A stretch of 53,210 bases of DNA from JBOFMT01 sp051658525 (GTDB lineage Bacteria > Bacillota_I > Bacilli_A > Erysipelotrichales > Erysipelotrichaceae): contig JBOFMT010000102.1 of NCBI GenBank assembly GCA_051658525.1, positions 1 through 53,210 on the forward strand, read 5' to 3'. Shown here one piece after another: positions 1 through 7,761 of this stretch. The notes beneath the pieces are model-generated. The model had not been told where the DNA came from. It worked only from the letters and a program-made list of their open reading frames with translations, and did not search any database. The position numbers and the translations under genes were made by a program. Every line of letters starts with the position of its first letter. Positions within the stretch are counted from its first letter, which is position 1.

Positions 1-69
1 CTCTTTAAAATAGCGTTCAGCTTTTTTTGTTTCAAAGCATTTTTTCTTTCCAAAAATTTGTATGTTCAT
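1..69 (-). CDS. Spx/ArsC-family thioredoxin-fold protein, N-terminal fragment
   Basis: The reverse strand reads 23 codons from ATG at 69 and runs off the left edge. The peptide has the N-terminal pattern of the arsenate reductase/Spx family: a beta strand (NIQIFG), then KKKC with the active cysteine at residue 11, then a TKKAERYFKE helix. A good AGGAA ribosome binding site lies just upstream on the minus strand. Family members are cytoplasmic and are either thiol reductases or RNA-polymerase-binding regulators. The fragment is too short to tell whether the second cysteine of a CXXC (as in Spx) exists: residue 14 here is Thr, which favours the ArsC/YffB-like type. Confidence 0.75.
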   Translation of the reverse strand, partial: MNIQIFGKKKCFETKKAERYFKE

Positions 70-91
70 TGTGGGTTCCTTTCTAAAAGAT

Positions 92-117
92 AAAAGAAGC
101 AATTGCTTGCTTCTTTT
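92..117 (-). terminator. Rho-independent terminator or intercistronic hairpin
   Basis: A perfect 11-bp stem (AAAAGAAGCAA/TTGCTTCTTTT) with a 4-base loop lies directly downstream of the 64-residue minus-strand gene. The T-run after it on the minus strand is interrupted (TTTTATCTTTT). It separates that gene from the Spx/ArsC-like gene. Confidence 0.6.
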
Positions 118-118
118 A

Positions 119-313
119 TTACACTTGCACATCGTCGGACTCCATAAAGTTTTGGACCCATGTGATGGCTTCTTGTTCACTCATTGTTCCATCTAAGCTT
201 TCAACTTGTGCTTGACGAGTATGCATATTGAGAATGTGCAACGTCCAAACACCCTGATTAAATTCCAAAATGATTTCATATGAATCTACATGATATTTCA
301 AGTAAGTTTCCAT
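119..313 (-). CDS. small conserved-looking protein of unknown function (64 aa)
   Basis: I do not recognise a family. The 64-residue protein is acidic and soluble, with a predicted beta-rich first half (YHVDSYEIILEF, WTLHIL) and a C-terminal helix (SEQEAITWVQNFMES). It has no signal peptide or membrane segment. The start is backed by an AAAGGAG ribosome binding site 7 bases upstream of the ATG. A hairpin follows the stop codon, so this looks like a real single gene. The 230 bp to its right (314-543) hold no gene I can support. Confidence 0.65.
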   Translation of the reverse strand: METYLKYHVDSYEIILEFNQGVWTLHILNMHTRQAQVESLDGTMSEQEAITWVQNFMESDDVQV

Positions 314-543
314 GAGTGCTCCTTTGTTTGTCTAATAATATTATATCGAATAAACTAGAAAATAGAATCAAAGCATTCATTTTTAAATATAAAGCAAGGG
401 CTTAGTTGAAATTTTTGTGCAAACTGCAACATAATGGAGGGTTACTTTTTTCGTTTTAATCGGTTTTCTCCCATATTGTTCGTCATCCTAGCAGTATAAG
501 ATACTCATTTTTTTCTACAGTATGATAAACACATGGACTGTGG

Positions 544-1197
544 TTAGTCTTGTATGAGGTATTTTTCAATGATAGAAACAATATCGTCAAGGTGTTCTGG
601 ATGTTCAATGATATCAATTCGATTGATATCAAGAAATAGGATTGCAGAGTCTTGGTAACTGTGAATCCAGTTGGCATAACGGGATTGTAGGTTGGCCCAA
701 TATTGAATATTTACCGCTTTTTCCATTTCACGACCACGTTGTTGAATGCGCGATACAATTGTATCCAAATCACCATCCAAATAGATCATTAACGATGGTT
801 TGCGCAAATGGGCAACCATTTCATGGAATAAGTCTCGATAGGTTTGATAATCGCGCTCGCTCATCAATTGATTTTCATATAAATTCTTCGCAAAGATTTC
901 CACATCTTCATAGATGCTACGATCTTGAATATTGTCTTGCCCATTGGCGTTGATTTGTACTTGTTGGTGAAAGCGTTGAGCCAAAAAGTACAGTTGCAAA
1001 TGGAATCCCCATTTTGCTTGATCTTGGTAGAAATCTTCTAAATAAGGATTTCCATCTACTTTTTCATAGTGAACTTCAAAGTTAAGACGTTCTCCTAATA
1101 GGCGAGCTAACGTTGACTTGCCAGCTCCTACGTTTCCAGCAATCGTAATGAAAGTATGTCCTTGTGGCAAGGGCATTGGGTTAACAAGTTGGTACAT
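544..1197 (-). CDS. dgk: deoxyguanosine kinase-type deoxynucleoside kinase
   Basis: Phosphorylates purine deoxynucleosides to dNMPs in the cytoplasmic salvage pathway. The 217-residue length fits the dNK family. A P-loop GNVGAGKST is at residues 21-29, a substrate-binding VDGNPYLEDFY stretch at about 48-57, and the DRSIYED motif (Asp-Arg-Ser, catalytic and base-recognition) at 92-98. The RGREMEK segment near residue 155 fits the nucleotide-binding lid. The pattern matches the Dgk (YaaG) member of the Bacillus pair. It overlaps the upstream kinase gene by 17 bp and has its own GAGGAA site, so the two are translationally coupled. The pair resembles the dGK/dAK pairs of lactobacilli, some of which form heterodimers. 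Confidence 0.88.
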   Translation of the reverse strand: MYQLVNPMPLPQGHTFITIAGNVGAGKSTLARLLGERLNFEVHYEKVDGNPYLEDFYQDQAKWGFHLQLYFLAQRFHQQVQINANGQDNIQDRSIYEDVEIFAKNLYENQLMSERDYQTYRDLFHEMVAHLRKPSLMIYLDGDLDTIVSRIQQRGREMEKAVNIQYWANLQSRYANWIHSYQDSAILFLDINRIDIIEHPEHLDDIVSIIEKYLIQD

Positions 1198-1855
1198 CGA
1201 TTTTCCTCTTCTCTAATACAGCAATTGCTGCATCTATTTTTTCTAATATATACGTACGATCTTCCTTCGAAGATACCACATCCAATTTTGTAGTATCAAT
1301 ATCAACGATGAGTGGAATGGTACCACTAAAGTGATGTTTGATAGAGTTTGGGTGGAAGTAGTACTGATACTCTTGATCGAGTGCAGCAATATAATCACGA
1401 TCCATTTCCGCTTCAAAATGACGGGAACGCTTTGCGATGCGGTTCATAACTTCATCGACATCAGCATGAAGATAGACGATGATATCTGCTTTTGGTAAAT
1501 CATTCGCTAAAGTAAGGTAAACTTGTTTATAGCGGTGTAATTGTTGATGGTTTAATGTTAAACCGGCAAAAATTAGGTTTTTAATAATATGATAATCACT
1601 AACAGCACTCTCACCCTTTGAAAGAATCTGTGTTTGTAAGTCTTCTAGTTGCTTGATACGGTTAAAGAGAAAAAAGGCTTCTGTTTGTAGTGCATAAGCA
1701 TCACGATCTTCATAAAACTTTTCCAAATAGGGATTTTCATCCACAATTTCTTTGATGATGTGGCTCTGGTATCGTTCTGCAATGAGTTGTGCGAGTGTTG
1801 TTTTTCCAACACCGATTACACCTTCAATTGCAATAAAGTAGTTTTGTTGGTTCAT
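1181..1855 (-). CDS. dck: deoxyadenosine/deoxycytidine kinase
   Basis: Salvage kinase, 224 residues, paralogous to the gene immediately downstream. P-loop EGVIGVGKTT at residues 11-20 and NPYLEKFY at 41-48. At the place where Dgk has Asp-Arg-Ser it has SDYHIIKNLIFA, which is the pattern of the Dck/YaaF subgroup (ADYHxxKNxIFA), so this assigns the subgroup. The lid motif is AKRSRHFE near residue 140. The start at 1855 is supported by AAGGAG 8 bases upstream. It is first gene of a two-gene minus-strand operon; the divergent region to mglB carries no gene. Substrate preference (dA versus dC) cannot be read from sequence alone. Confidence 0.85.
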   Translation of the reverse strand: MNQQNYFIAIEGVIGVGKTTLAQLIAERYQSHIIKEIVDENPYLEKFYEDRDAYALQTEAFFLFNRIKQLEDLQTQILSKGESAVSDYHIIKNLIFAGLTLNHQQLHRYKQVYLTLANDLPKADIIVYLHADVDEVMNRIAKRSRHFEAEMDRDYIAALDQEYQYYFHPNSIKHHFSGTIPLIVDIDTTKLDVVSSKEDRTYILEKIDAAIAVLEKRKIDVPTC

Positions 1856-2052
1856 TGTGGCTCTCCTTAAAAAATCTATATATCATAGTACCAAAAAAAA
1901 GGAGCTTCGTATACCTCAAATCTCACAAAAAAGATAAAATTCATACCATCGAATTTTACAATAATCGATACTTTACGGCAAAAAAACGATTGAAAAATGT
2001 GGCGGAAAGGTGGAAATTGTTAAAAAGTGCAAACATCTTGTTAAAAAGTTGA

Positions 2053-2066
2053 TGTAAGCGCTTATA
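2053..2066 (+). promoter_or_regulatory. cre-like catabolite control site upstream of mglBAC
   Basis: TGTAAGCGCTTATA matches the CcpA cre consensus TGnAAnCGnWnnCA at all defined positions except the penultimate C. It ends 6 bp before the -35 box of the mglB promoter. This upstream placement could mean either activation or blocking of RNA polymerase, and a LacI-family sugar regulator could also use it. Confidence 0.6.
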
Positions 2067-2072
2067 TTTTAG

Positions 2073-2101
2073 TTGCAGTGCTCTTTTTACAGGTCTATAA
2101 T
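2073..2101 (+). promoter_or_regulatory. sigma-A promoter of mglBAC
   Basis: TTGCAG (2073-2078), exact 17-bp spacer, TATAAT (2096-2101). The predicted start near 2108 is 23 bases before the mglB ATG, which has a GGAGG-type site. Confidence 0.8.
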
Positions 2102-2130
2102 GAAGTTAGATAAAGTAACGGAGGAAACTT

Positions 2131-3129
2131 ATGAAAAAACTATTATCTTTATTAGCAGTTGCAATGCTTGCAACAGCATGTAGTGGTGGGGGCGACACTA
2201 CGGACGAAGTCGTAGTAGGAGCAACAATCTACAAGTTCGATGATAACTTCATGTCAGTTGTACGTCAAAATATGACCAACTATGCATCTGAAATCGGAGT
2301 GACATTAAATCTTGTCGATTCACAAAATGATCAACAAAAACAAGGGGAACAAGTAGATACAATGATCGCCGATGGTGTTTCTGTACTTGCTATCAACTTA
2401 GTTGACCCAGCTGCAGCACCAACGATCATTCAAAAAGCAAAAGATGCTGATTTGAGTGTTGTGTTCTACAACAAAGAACCAGATGCTTCAGCAATCAATT
2501 CTTATGACAAAGCGTATTATGTGGGGACAAATTCAGCTGAGTCAGGAACAATCCAAGGGGAACTTATCACCAAAGGTTGGAATGAAAACATGGAAGCATG
2601 GGACAAAAATGGCGATGGAAAAATCCAATACGTATTGTTGAAAGGTGAAATTGGTCACCCGGATGCAGAAGCTCGTACAACCGAAGCTCAAAAAGCATTG
2701 GCTGCTATCGGTGCGGAAGAATTGGCTCTTGAGTCAGCAACGTGGGATGGAACTAAAGCAAATGAAATTATGACAACTTGGTTGTCTGCATTTGACAACA
2801 TTGAAATGGTTGTTGCAAACAACGATGGTATGGCATTAGGAGCTATCAATGCATTGAAAGCAGACGGATACTTCTCTGATGATAAATATATGCCAGTATT
2901 TGGTGTAGATGCGATCGCGGAAGCACTAGATGCAATCGAAGCGGGAACAATGTATGGTACGGTATTGAACGATGCGGTAAACCAAGCGAAAGCTACATTG
3001 GATTTAGCGAAAAACTTAGCAGAAGGTAAAGGTGCTACTGAAGGTACTTCTTGGACACTTGACTCTGTAAAAGCGGTTCGTGTTCCTTATGTTGGTGTTG
3101 ACGGATCAAACTATACTGAATTTAGATAA
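2131..3129 (+). CDS. mglB: galactose/glucose-binding lipoprotein of ABC transporter
   Basis: Periplasmic-binding-protein-type receptor, anchored to the outer face of the membrane as a lipoprotein. Signal peptide with lipobox LATAC, lipidated Cys17. The calcium-binding loop typical of galactose/glucose-binding protein is kept (DKNGDGKIQ, about residues 158-166) and is followed by VLLKGE and HPDAEART, as in enterobacterial MglB. Also conserved are ANNDGMALGA, the VFGVDA hinge region and GTVLNDAVNQAKAT. The length of 332 fits the family. It heads mglBAC behind a near-consensus promoter. The substrate prediction of D-galactose/D-glucose is family knowledge supported by these residues. Confidence 0.93.
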   Translation: MKKLLSLLAVAMLATACSGGGDTTDEVVVGATIYKFDDNFMSVVRQNMTNYASEIGVTLNLVDSQNDQQKQGEQVDTMIADGVSVLAINLVDPAAAPTIIQKAKDADLSVVFYNKEPDASAINSYDKAYYVGTNSAESGTIQGELITKGWNENMEAWDKNGDGKIQYVLLKGEIGHPDAEARTTEAQKALAAIGAEELALESATWDGTKANEIMTTWLSAFDNIEMVVANNDGMALGAINALKADGYFSDDKYMPVFGVDAIAEALDAIEAGTMYGTVLNDAVNQAKATLDLAKNLAEGKGATEGTSWTLDSVKAVRVPYVGVDGSNYTEFR

Positions 3130-3137
3130 CAATCAAA

Positions 3138-3167
3138 CATTGAGGACACAGGACTGTGTCCTCAATG
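3138..3167 (+). other. intercistronic hairpin between mglB and mglA
   Basis: A perfect 13-bp stem (CATTGAGGACACA/TGTGTCCTCAATG) with loop GGAC and no T-run. It sits 8 bases after the mglB stop. Without a U-tract it is more likely an mRNA-stabilising or processing element that raises binding-protein yield than a terminator. Confidence 0.7.
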
Positions 3168-3193
3168 CATTAAAGTAAGAATGGAGAATGCTC

Positions 3194-4693
3194 ATGGATC
3201 AAAAATATATATTAGAAATGGTAAATATTTCGAAACAATTTCCGGGTGTAAAAGCATTGGATTATGTATCTCTGCGCATTAAACCGGGGACTGTGCATGC
3301 TCTTATGGGGGAAAATGGAGCTGGAAAATCTACCTTAATGAAATGTTTGTTAGGTATCTACCACGCGGATGAAGGTGAAGTTTTCTTTGATGGTAAGGAA
3401 GTGAAGTTTACTTCCCCGAAAAATGCCCTAGATAATGGGTTGTCTATGGTCCATCAAGAACTTAATCAAGTCATTCAACGTGATGTGATGGAGAACATTT
3501 GGTTGGGACGCTTTCCTGTAAAAGGTGTTTTTGTTGACCGTAAGAAAATGTATGAAGATACAAAGAAGGTCCTAGATGACTTAAACATTGATGTCGACCC
3601 AAGAGTAAGAATGAACACCTTATCGGTATCAGAAAGACAAATGGTTGAAATTGCCAAGGCTGTTTCATATAATTCAAAATTAATTGTAATGGATGAACCT
3701 ACGAGTTCACTGACGGAAAAAGAAGTGGATCACTTATTTACGATTATTCGCTTACTACGTAAACAAGGTGTTTCCATTATTTATATTTCTCATAAAATGG
3801 AAGAAATTAAAGTCATCAGTGATGAGGTTACCATTATGCGAGATGGAAAATGGGTTGCAACACGTAATTCAGCGGATGTAACAACCGATGAAATCATCAA
3901 CCTAATGGTTGGGCGTGACTTAACAGCGCGCTTTCCTGAAAAAACAAATGTTCCGAAAGAAGTAATCTTCCGTACCGAACATTTGACTGGATTATATGAA
4001 CCAACAATCAAAGACATTAGTCTAGAGTTACGAAAAGGGGAAATTTTAGGAGTTGCAGGACTTGTAGGTTCAAGAAGAACCGAACTTGTAGAAACAATTT
4101 TTGGCTATCGAAAATTAGCAAGTGGAAAAATGTTCTTACATGACAAAGAAATCTTTAATAATACCACGCGTAATGCGATGGATAACGGTTTTGCTTTGGT
4201 TACGGAAGAACGGCGTGCAACAGGTTTATTTGCGATGTTGCCCGTAAGTTTCAACTCACTTATTGCTAACTATACCAAGTATCAAAATGGAATAGGATTA
4301 ATCGATGATAAAAAAGGAAGCAATGATACCAAATGGGTCATTGATTCGATGTCGGTTAAAACGCCGAGTGAAAAAACCAATATTGGTTCCTTATCAGGAG
4401 GTAACCAGCAAAAGGTAATCTTAGGTCGTTGGTTATTACGCGAACCTGATGTCTTACTGTTGGATGAGCCAACACGCGGGATTGATGTTGGTGCAAAGTT
4501 TGAAATTTATCAACTGATGATTAACCTTGCGGAAAATGATAAGGGAATCATTATGGTTTCGAGTGAAATGCCAGAGTTGCTTGGTATTTGTGATCGCATT
4601 GCGGTTATGAGTAATGGGCGTTTGGCAGGGGTAGTAGAAACAAAAAATACAACGCAAGAAGAGATTTTACGTCTCTCAGCATTGTACTTATAG
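3194..4693 (+). CDS. mglA: galactose/methyl galactoside import ATP-binding protein
   Basis: Fused double ATPase of the CUT2 sugar importer family, 499 residues from this start. The first half has Walker A GENGAGKST, signature LSVSERQMVEIAKA and Walker B LIVMDEPTSSL. The second half has LAGLVGSRRTE in place of a canonical Walker A, as is normal for this family, and LSGGNQQKVILGRWL followed by LLLDEPTRGIDVGAK. I chose ATG 3194 because GGAG at 3183-3186 is 7 bases away; an in-frame ATG at 3188 would be only one base away. It works with MglB and MglC at the inner membrane. Confidence 0.92.
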   Translation: MDQKYILEMVNISKQFPGVKALDYVSLRIKPGTVHALMGENGAGKSTLMKCLLGIYHADEGEVFFDGKEVKFTSPKNALDNGLSMVHQELNQVIQRDVMENIWLGRFPVKGVFVDRKKMYEDTKKVLDDLNIDVDPRVRMNTLSVSERQMVEIAKAVSYNSKLIVMDEPTSSLTEKEVDHLFTIIRLLRKQGVSIIYISHKMEEIKVISDEVTIMRDGKWVATRNSADVTTDEIINLMVGRDLTARFPEKTNVPKEVIFRTEHLTGLYEPTIKDISLELRKGEILGVAGLVGSRRTELVETIFGYRKLASGKMFLHDKEIFNNTTRNAMDNGFALVTEERRATGLFAMLPVSFNSLIANYTKYQNGIGLIDDKKGSNDTKWVIDSMSVKTPSEKTNIGSLSGGNQQKVILGRWLLREPDVLLLDEPTRGIDVGAKFEIYQLMINLAENDKGIIMVSSEMPELLGICDRIAVMSNGRLAGVVETKNTTQEEILRLSALYL

Positions 4694-4704
4694 GAGGGAA
4701 GACT

Positions 4705-5733
4705 ATGGGAGCTATCTTAGGTAACTTGAGTCAAAAACAAGTCAAAGACTTTATTTTGGATCATGCTTTACACTTTATCTTAATTGCGATGGTAATTGGG
4801 ATTATTATCATCAATCCTCGATTTTTAAATATCACAAATTTACGTAATATCTTAACGCAATCATCATTCCGTGTCATTATTGCACTTGGTTTGGGTGGAT
4901 TGCTGATTACACAAGGAAATGACTTATCGGCAGGGCGACAAGTTGGTCTGGCTGCTGTTATCTCTGCATCCTTACTACAAGCTGTAACCTATACAAGTCG
5001 GATGTATCCAACCTTACAAGAGTTACCATTGTGGTTACCGATAATCATCGTTATGATTGTTGGTGGATTTATTGGGCTATTGAATGGAGTTGTTGTAGCT
5101 GTCTTTAAGGTAACACCGTTTATCGCAACCTTGGGGATGCAACTGATTATCTACGGTGTTTCATCGATGTATGTCGATCGTCCACCACTAGGTGCACAAC
5201 CGATTGGGGGATTGGATACGAAATTCCTGCAATTTGGTACCGGTTCTATTGGGACAGGGGATTTTAGGATACCATATGCGATTATTTATGCGATTATTGC
5301 GATTATCATCATTAGTATTATTTGGAATAAAACCAAACTTGGAAAAAATATGTATGCGATTGGTGGAAATCCAGAAGCTGCAGCTGTTTCAGGGGTAAAT
5401 ATTGTACGTAATACGATTGCGATGTATGTGATTGCTGGGATGTTATTTGCATTTGCAGGTACCATCGTAGCAGCGCAAACAGGTTCTGCAACCAATAATA
5501 CAGGTACAGGGTACGAACTCGATGCCATTGCAGCCTGCGTTGTTGGTGGAGTATCGTTCTCTGGAGGGATTGGTACCGTTCGTGGAGTCGTTGTTGGGGT
5601 ATTGTTATTCCAATTGATTTCTTATGGTTTGGTTTTCATTAAAGTCAATCCATATATCCAAATGGTTGTTAAAGGTCTTATTATCATTGTAGCCGTAGCA
5701 ATCGATGGTAGAAAATATTTGAAGAAAAAATAA
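4705..5733 (+). CDS. mglC: galactose/methyl galactoside permease
   Basis: Membrane subunit of the CUT2 importer, 342 residues with about 8-10 hydrophobic segments. Conserved parts include GNDLSAGRQVGLAAV, GVVVAVFKVTPFIATLGM, GGNPEAAAVSGVNV-like (here GVNIV) and GGVSFSGGIGTVRGVVVG, which are MglC/RbsC-family signatures. It starts 11 bp after mglA with GGAGGG as ribosome binding site and is followed by a terminator, closing a three-gene operon. Confidence 0.92.
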   Translation: MGAILGNLSQKQVKDFILDHALHFILIAMVIGIIIINPRFLNITNLRNILTQSSFRVIIALGLGGLLITQGNDLSAGRQVGLAAVISASLLQAVTYTSRMYPTLQELPLWLPIIIVMIVGGFIGLLNGVVVAVFKVTPFIATLGMQLIIYGVSSMYVDRPPLGAQPIGGLDTKFLQFGTGSIGTGDFRIPYAIIYAIIAIIIISIIWNKTKLGKNMYAIGGNPEAAAVSGVNIVRNTIAMYVIAGMLFAFAGTIVAAQTGSATNNTGTGYELDAIAACVVGGVSFSGGIGTVRGVVVGVLLFQLISYGLVFIKVNPYIQMVVKGLIIIVAVAIDGRKYLKKK

Positions 5734-5738
5734 GCATA

Positions 5739-5767
5739 AAAATAAACCAGCTTGTCTGGTTTATTTT
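5739..5767 (+). terminator. terminator of mglBAC
   Basis: A perfect 12-bp stem (AAAATAAACCAG/CTGGTTTATTTT) with loop CTTGT, 6 bases past the mglC stop. The T-rich right arm supplies the U-tract. Confidence 0.75.
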
Positions 5768-5788
5768 GCTATCTAGAAGAGGTTCCTT

Positions 5789-6601
5789 ATGAATATGAAA
5801 ATTAAGCAGTTTAAAGCTTTGGGCTTTATGATGATGAGTAAGAGTTTTCTTACCACTTTGTTTATCACAACCATGACAATCTTGTTGAAAAACTTAGCAC
5901 AAATTGATATGAGTGGATTTATTACACCAGAGCTGTTGGATGCACAAAAGGTAACGCTATTTGATGAGCTATTGTCAGCCTTACAAAATGGAGTTAACAA
6001 TAACGTATTAGCAGGAATCTTAGGAACCAATGCACAAAACATAGGAGACTTACTTTCCTTAGCCTTGTTCGCAGCATTTTTCTTTATTGTAATTTATAGT
6101 GTGTTTGAGGTAGGACGAGATCGTTATCTACTTGAAGTGCGAAAAGATATTTTACATTCCAATTTGGTTTTCTTTGGTTATAACAAAGCGTATTATCGAA
6201 AAATCGTCTATGCGCAATTATTGCGCTATGGAAAAATACTTTTAGCTACGTTGTGTTTTATCGTTCCTGGTATTTTCTATTACTATAAATATCGCTACTT
6301 AAACTACGTAATTTGTGATGATTCTGAAGCAAGTATTCATGATTGGTTTGAACGTAATAATGCATTAACAGATGGTCGGATTTGGCATTTATTCCTAATT
6401 GATCTGTCATTTATCGGTTGGAGACTGATCAACTTGTTTACTTGGGGATTATTTAAGTTTTTCCTAGAACCGTACTATGTTTGTACGATGGTTGAAGTGT
6501 ATTGTGCTAGTAAAGAGGCATATGATAAATACCATGCGAAAGAAGTAGTCCGAGAAAAACGCCAACGAAGAAGAGCAAAAACACAACCGGTTACAACATA
6601 A
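5789..6601 (+). CDS. DUF975-family integral membrane protein
   Basis: About six membrane segments over 270 residues. The pattern GRDRYLLEVRKD, then FFGYNKAYYRKIVYAQLL, then FIVPGIFYYYKYRYLNYVICDD, then SFIGWRLINLFTWGLFKFFLEPY, is the DUF975 layout seen in many Bacillota membrane proteins of unknown role. The C-terminal tail is very basic (KEVVREKRQRRRAK) and probably cytoplasmic. GAGG lies 7 bases before ATG 5789; a second in-frame ATG at 5795 is possible. It is a single gene between two terminators, so context gives no functional clue. Confidence 0.75.
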   Translation: MNMKIKQFKALGFMMMSKSFLTTLFITTMTILLKNLAQIDMSGFITPELLDAQKVTLFDELLSALQNGVNNNVLAGILGTNAQNIGDLLSLALFAAFFFIVIYSVFEVGRDRYLLEVRKDILHSNLVFFGYNKAYYRKIVYAQLLRYGKILLATLCFIVPGIFYYYKYRYLNYVICDDSEASIHDWFERNNALTDGRIWHLFLIDLSFIGWRLINLFTWGLFKFFLEPYYVCTMVEVYCASKEAYDKYHAKEVVREKRQRRRAKTQPVTT

Positions 6602-6658
6602 GAAGAAACGATTTTAAAGGATGCAATTCGCGATTTCTTTGTTTTGTGCAACGATGAC

Positions 6659-6698
6659 AAAAATGGCAATCCGCTTGTGAAAGCGTTGCCATTTTTTT
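6659..6698 (+). terminator. terminator downstream of the DUF975 gene
   Basis: An outer stem AAAATGGCAA/TTGCCATTTT and inner stem CGCTT/AAGCG around loop GTGA, ending in seven Ts. Confidence 0.75.
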
Positions 6699-6715
6699 GA
6701 GTGGTATGCTAATAT
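6678..6715 (+). promoter_or_regulatory. possible cre site and promoter of the ABC-2 exporter operon
   Basis: TGAAAGCGTTGCCA (6678-6691) fits the cre consensus at every defined position, and its last six bases are a possible -35 (TTGCCA, 6686-6691), with TAATAT at 6710-6715 after an 18-bp spacer. All of it overlaps the preceding terminator, so part of the match may be chance. Confidence 0.4.
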
Positions 6716-6741
6716 GAAAAGATAGCGAGGAGGTAATCCGT

Positions 6742-7761
6742 ATGATTAAGGTGACAAACTTATCGAAAGAGTTTAAAACAAATAAAAAATATCCTGGATT
6801 TAAAGGTGCCATCAAGTCTTTTTTTTCAAGAGAATATACAGTTAACAGAGCCGTTGATGCGATTAGTTTTACGATTGAGGAAGGGGAAATGGTTGGCTAT
6901 ATCGGCGCAAATGGTGCTGGGAAATCAACTACGATTAAAATGATGACAGGGATCCTTACACCGAGTGGTGGTAGTGTTGAAGTCAATGGAATCAAACCTT
7001 ATGAAAATCGGGAACTACATGCAAAAGATATTGGTGTTGTATTTGGTCAAAGAACACAGCTATGGTGGGATTTGCCACTTTCGGAATCATTTGCTTTATT
7101 GCGAGATATTTATGGTGTCTCACAAGCGGATTATGAAAGCCGTATGAAGTTCTTACAAGAGGTATTAGATCTAGAACCATTTATGTTGTCGAGTGTGCGG
7201 ACCCTATCCCTAGGACAACGAATGCGTGCAGATATTGCTGCAGCGCTGTTACACAATCCGAAAATATTGTATTTGGATGAGCCAACGATTGGACTCGATG
7301 TTATGGTAAAAGAAAATGTGCGCAAAGCAATCAAGGAAATCAATCGCGTTTATGGTACTACGGTCATCTTAACAACGCATGATCTCAATGACATCGAAGA
7401 ATTATGTTCAAGGATTATAATTATTGATCAAGGTGTGATTCTTTATGATGGAAGTTTGGATGCCATCAAACAACAATATGGATATATGACTCGAATTGAA
7501 ATCCAAACCAAACGTGAGGTTTTGGTAGAGGCATTACCATTTGTTCCATTGTTTGATTTGGGACAAGATGATTATCGTGTAGAACAGCAGGGGACGAATC
7601 TTGCTGTGACCTTTAACCGACATAAACTAGGTGTTTCAGATATTCTTTTTCATTTGATGAAAGATTATCGAGTATTAGATTTTAAAGTAAGCGAAACAAG
7701 TATTGAAGATATCATCAAAAAAATATATCGTAAGGAGGTTATTCATGACGCTCTTACGTGA
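6742..7761 (+). CDS. ATP-binding protein of an ABC-2 type exporter (COG4586-like)
   Basis: 339-residue ATPase with Walker A GANGAGKST, a Q-loop segment VFGQRTQLWWDLP, signature LSLGQRMRADIAAALL and Walker B ILYLDEPTIGLD, then the H-loop TTHDLNDIEEL. The QRTQLWWDLP segment and the long N-terminal extension (YPGFKGAIKSFFSRE) are characteristic of the COG4586 subgroup, which pairs with two dedicated permeases. The cargo of these exporters is mostly unknown. GGAGG precedes ATG 6742. It overlaps the next gene by 17 bp. Confidence 0.85.
   Translation: MIKVTNLSKEFKTNKKYPGFKGAIKSFFSREYTVNRAVDAISFTIEEGEMVGYIGANGAGKSTTIKMMTGILTPSGGSVEVNGIKPYENRELHAKDIGVVFGQRTQLWWDLPLSESFALLRDIYGVSQADYESRMKFLQEVLDLEPFMLSSVRTLSLGQRMRADIAAALLHNPKILYLDEPTIGLDVMVKENVRKAIKEINRVYGTTVILTTHDLNDIEELCSRIIIIDQGVILYDGSLDAIKQQYGYMTRIEIQTKREVLVEALPFVPLFDLGQDDYRVEQQGTNLAVTFNRHKLGVSDILFHLMKDYRVLDFKVSETSIEDIIKKIYRKEVIHDALT

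Noticed and set aside
493..512. Terminator on the plus strand at the AGTAT/ATACT hairpin
   Set aside because: The stem is only 5 bp and no plus-strand gene ends upstream of it.
1855..2052. 65-codon plus-strand frame between dck and mglB
   Set aside because: Its start overlaps the dck start codon, it has no ribosome binding site, and its composition (Lys/Asn-rich) is that of AT-rich noncoding DNA.
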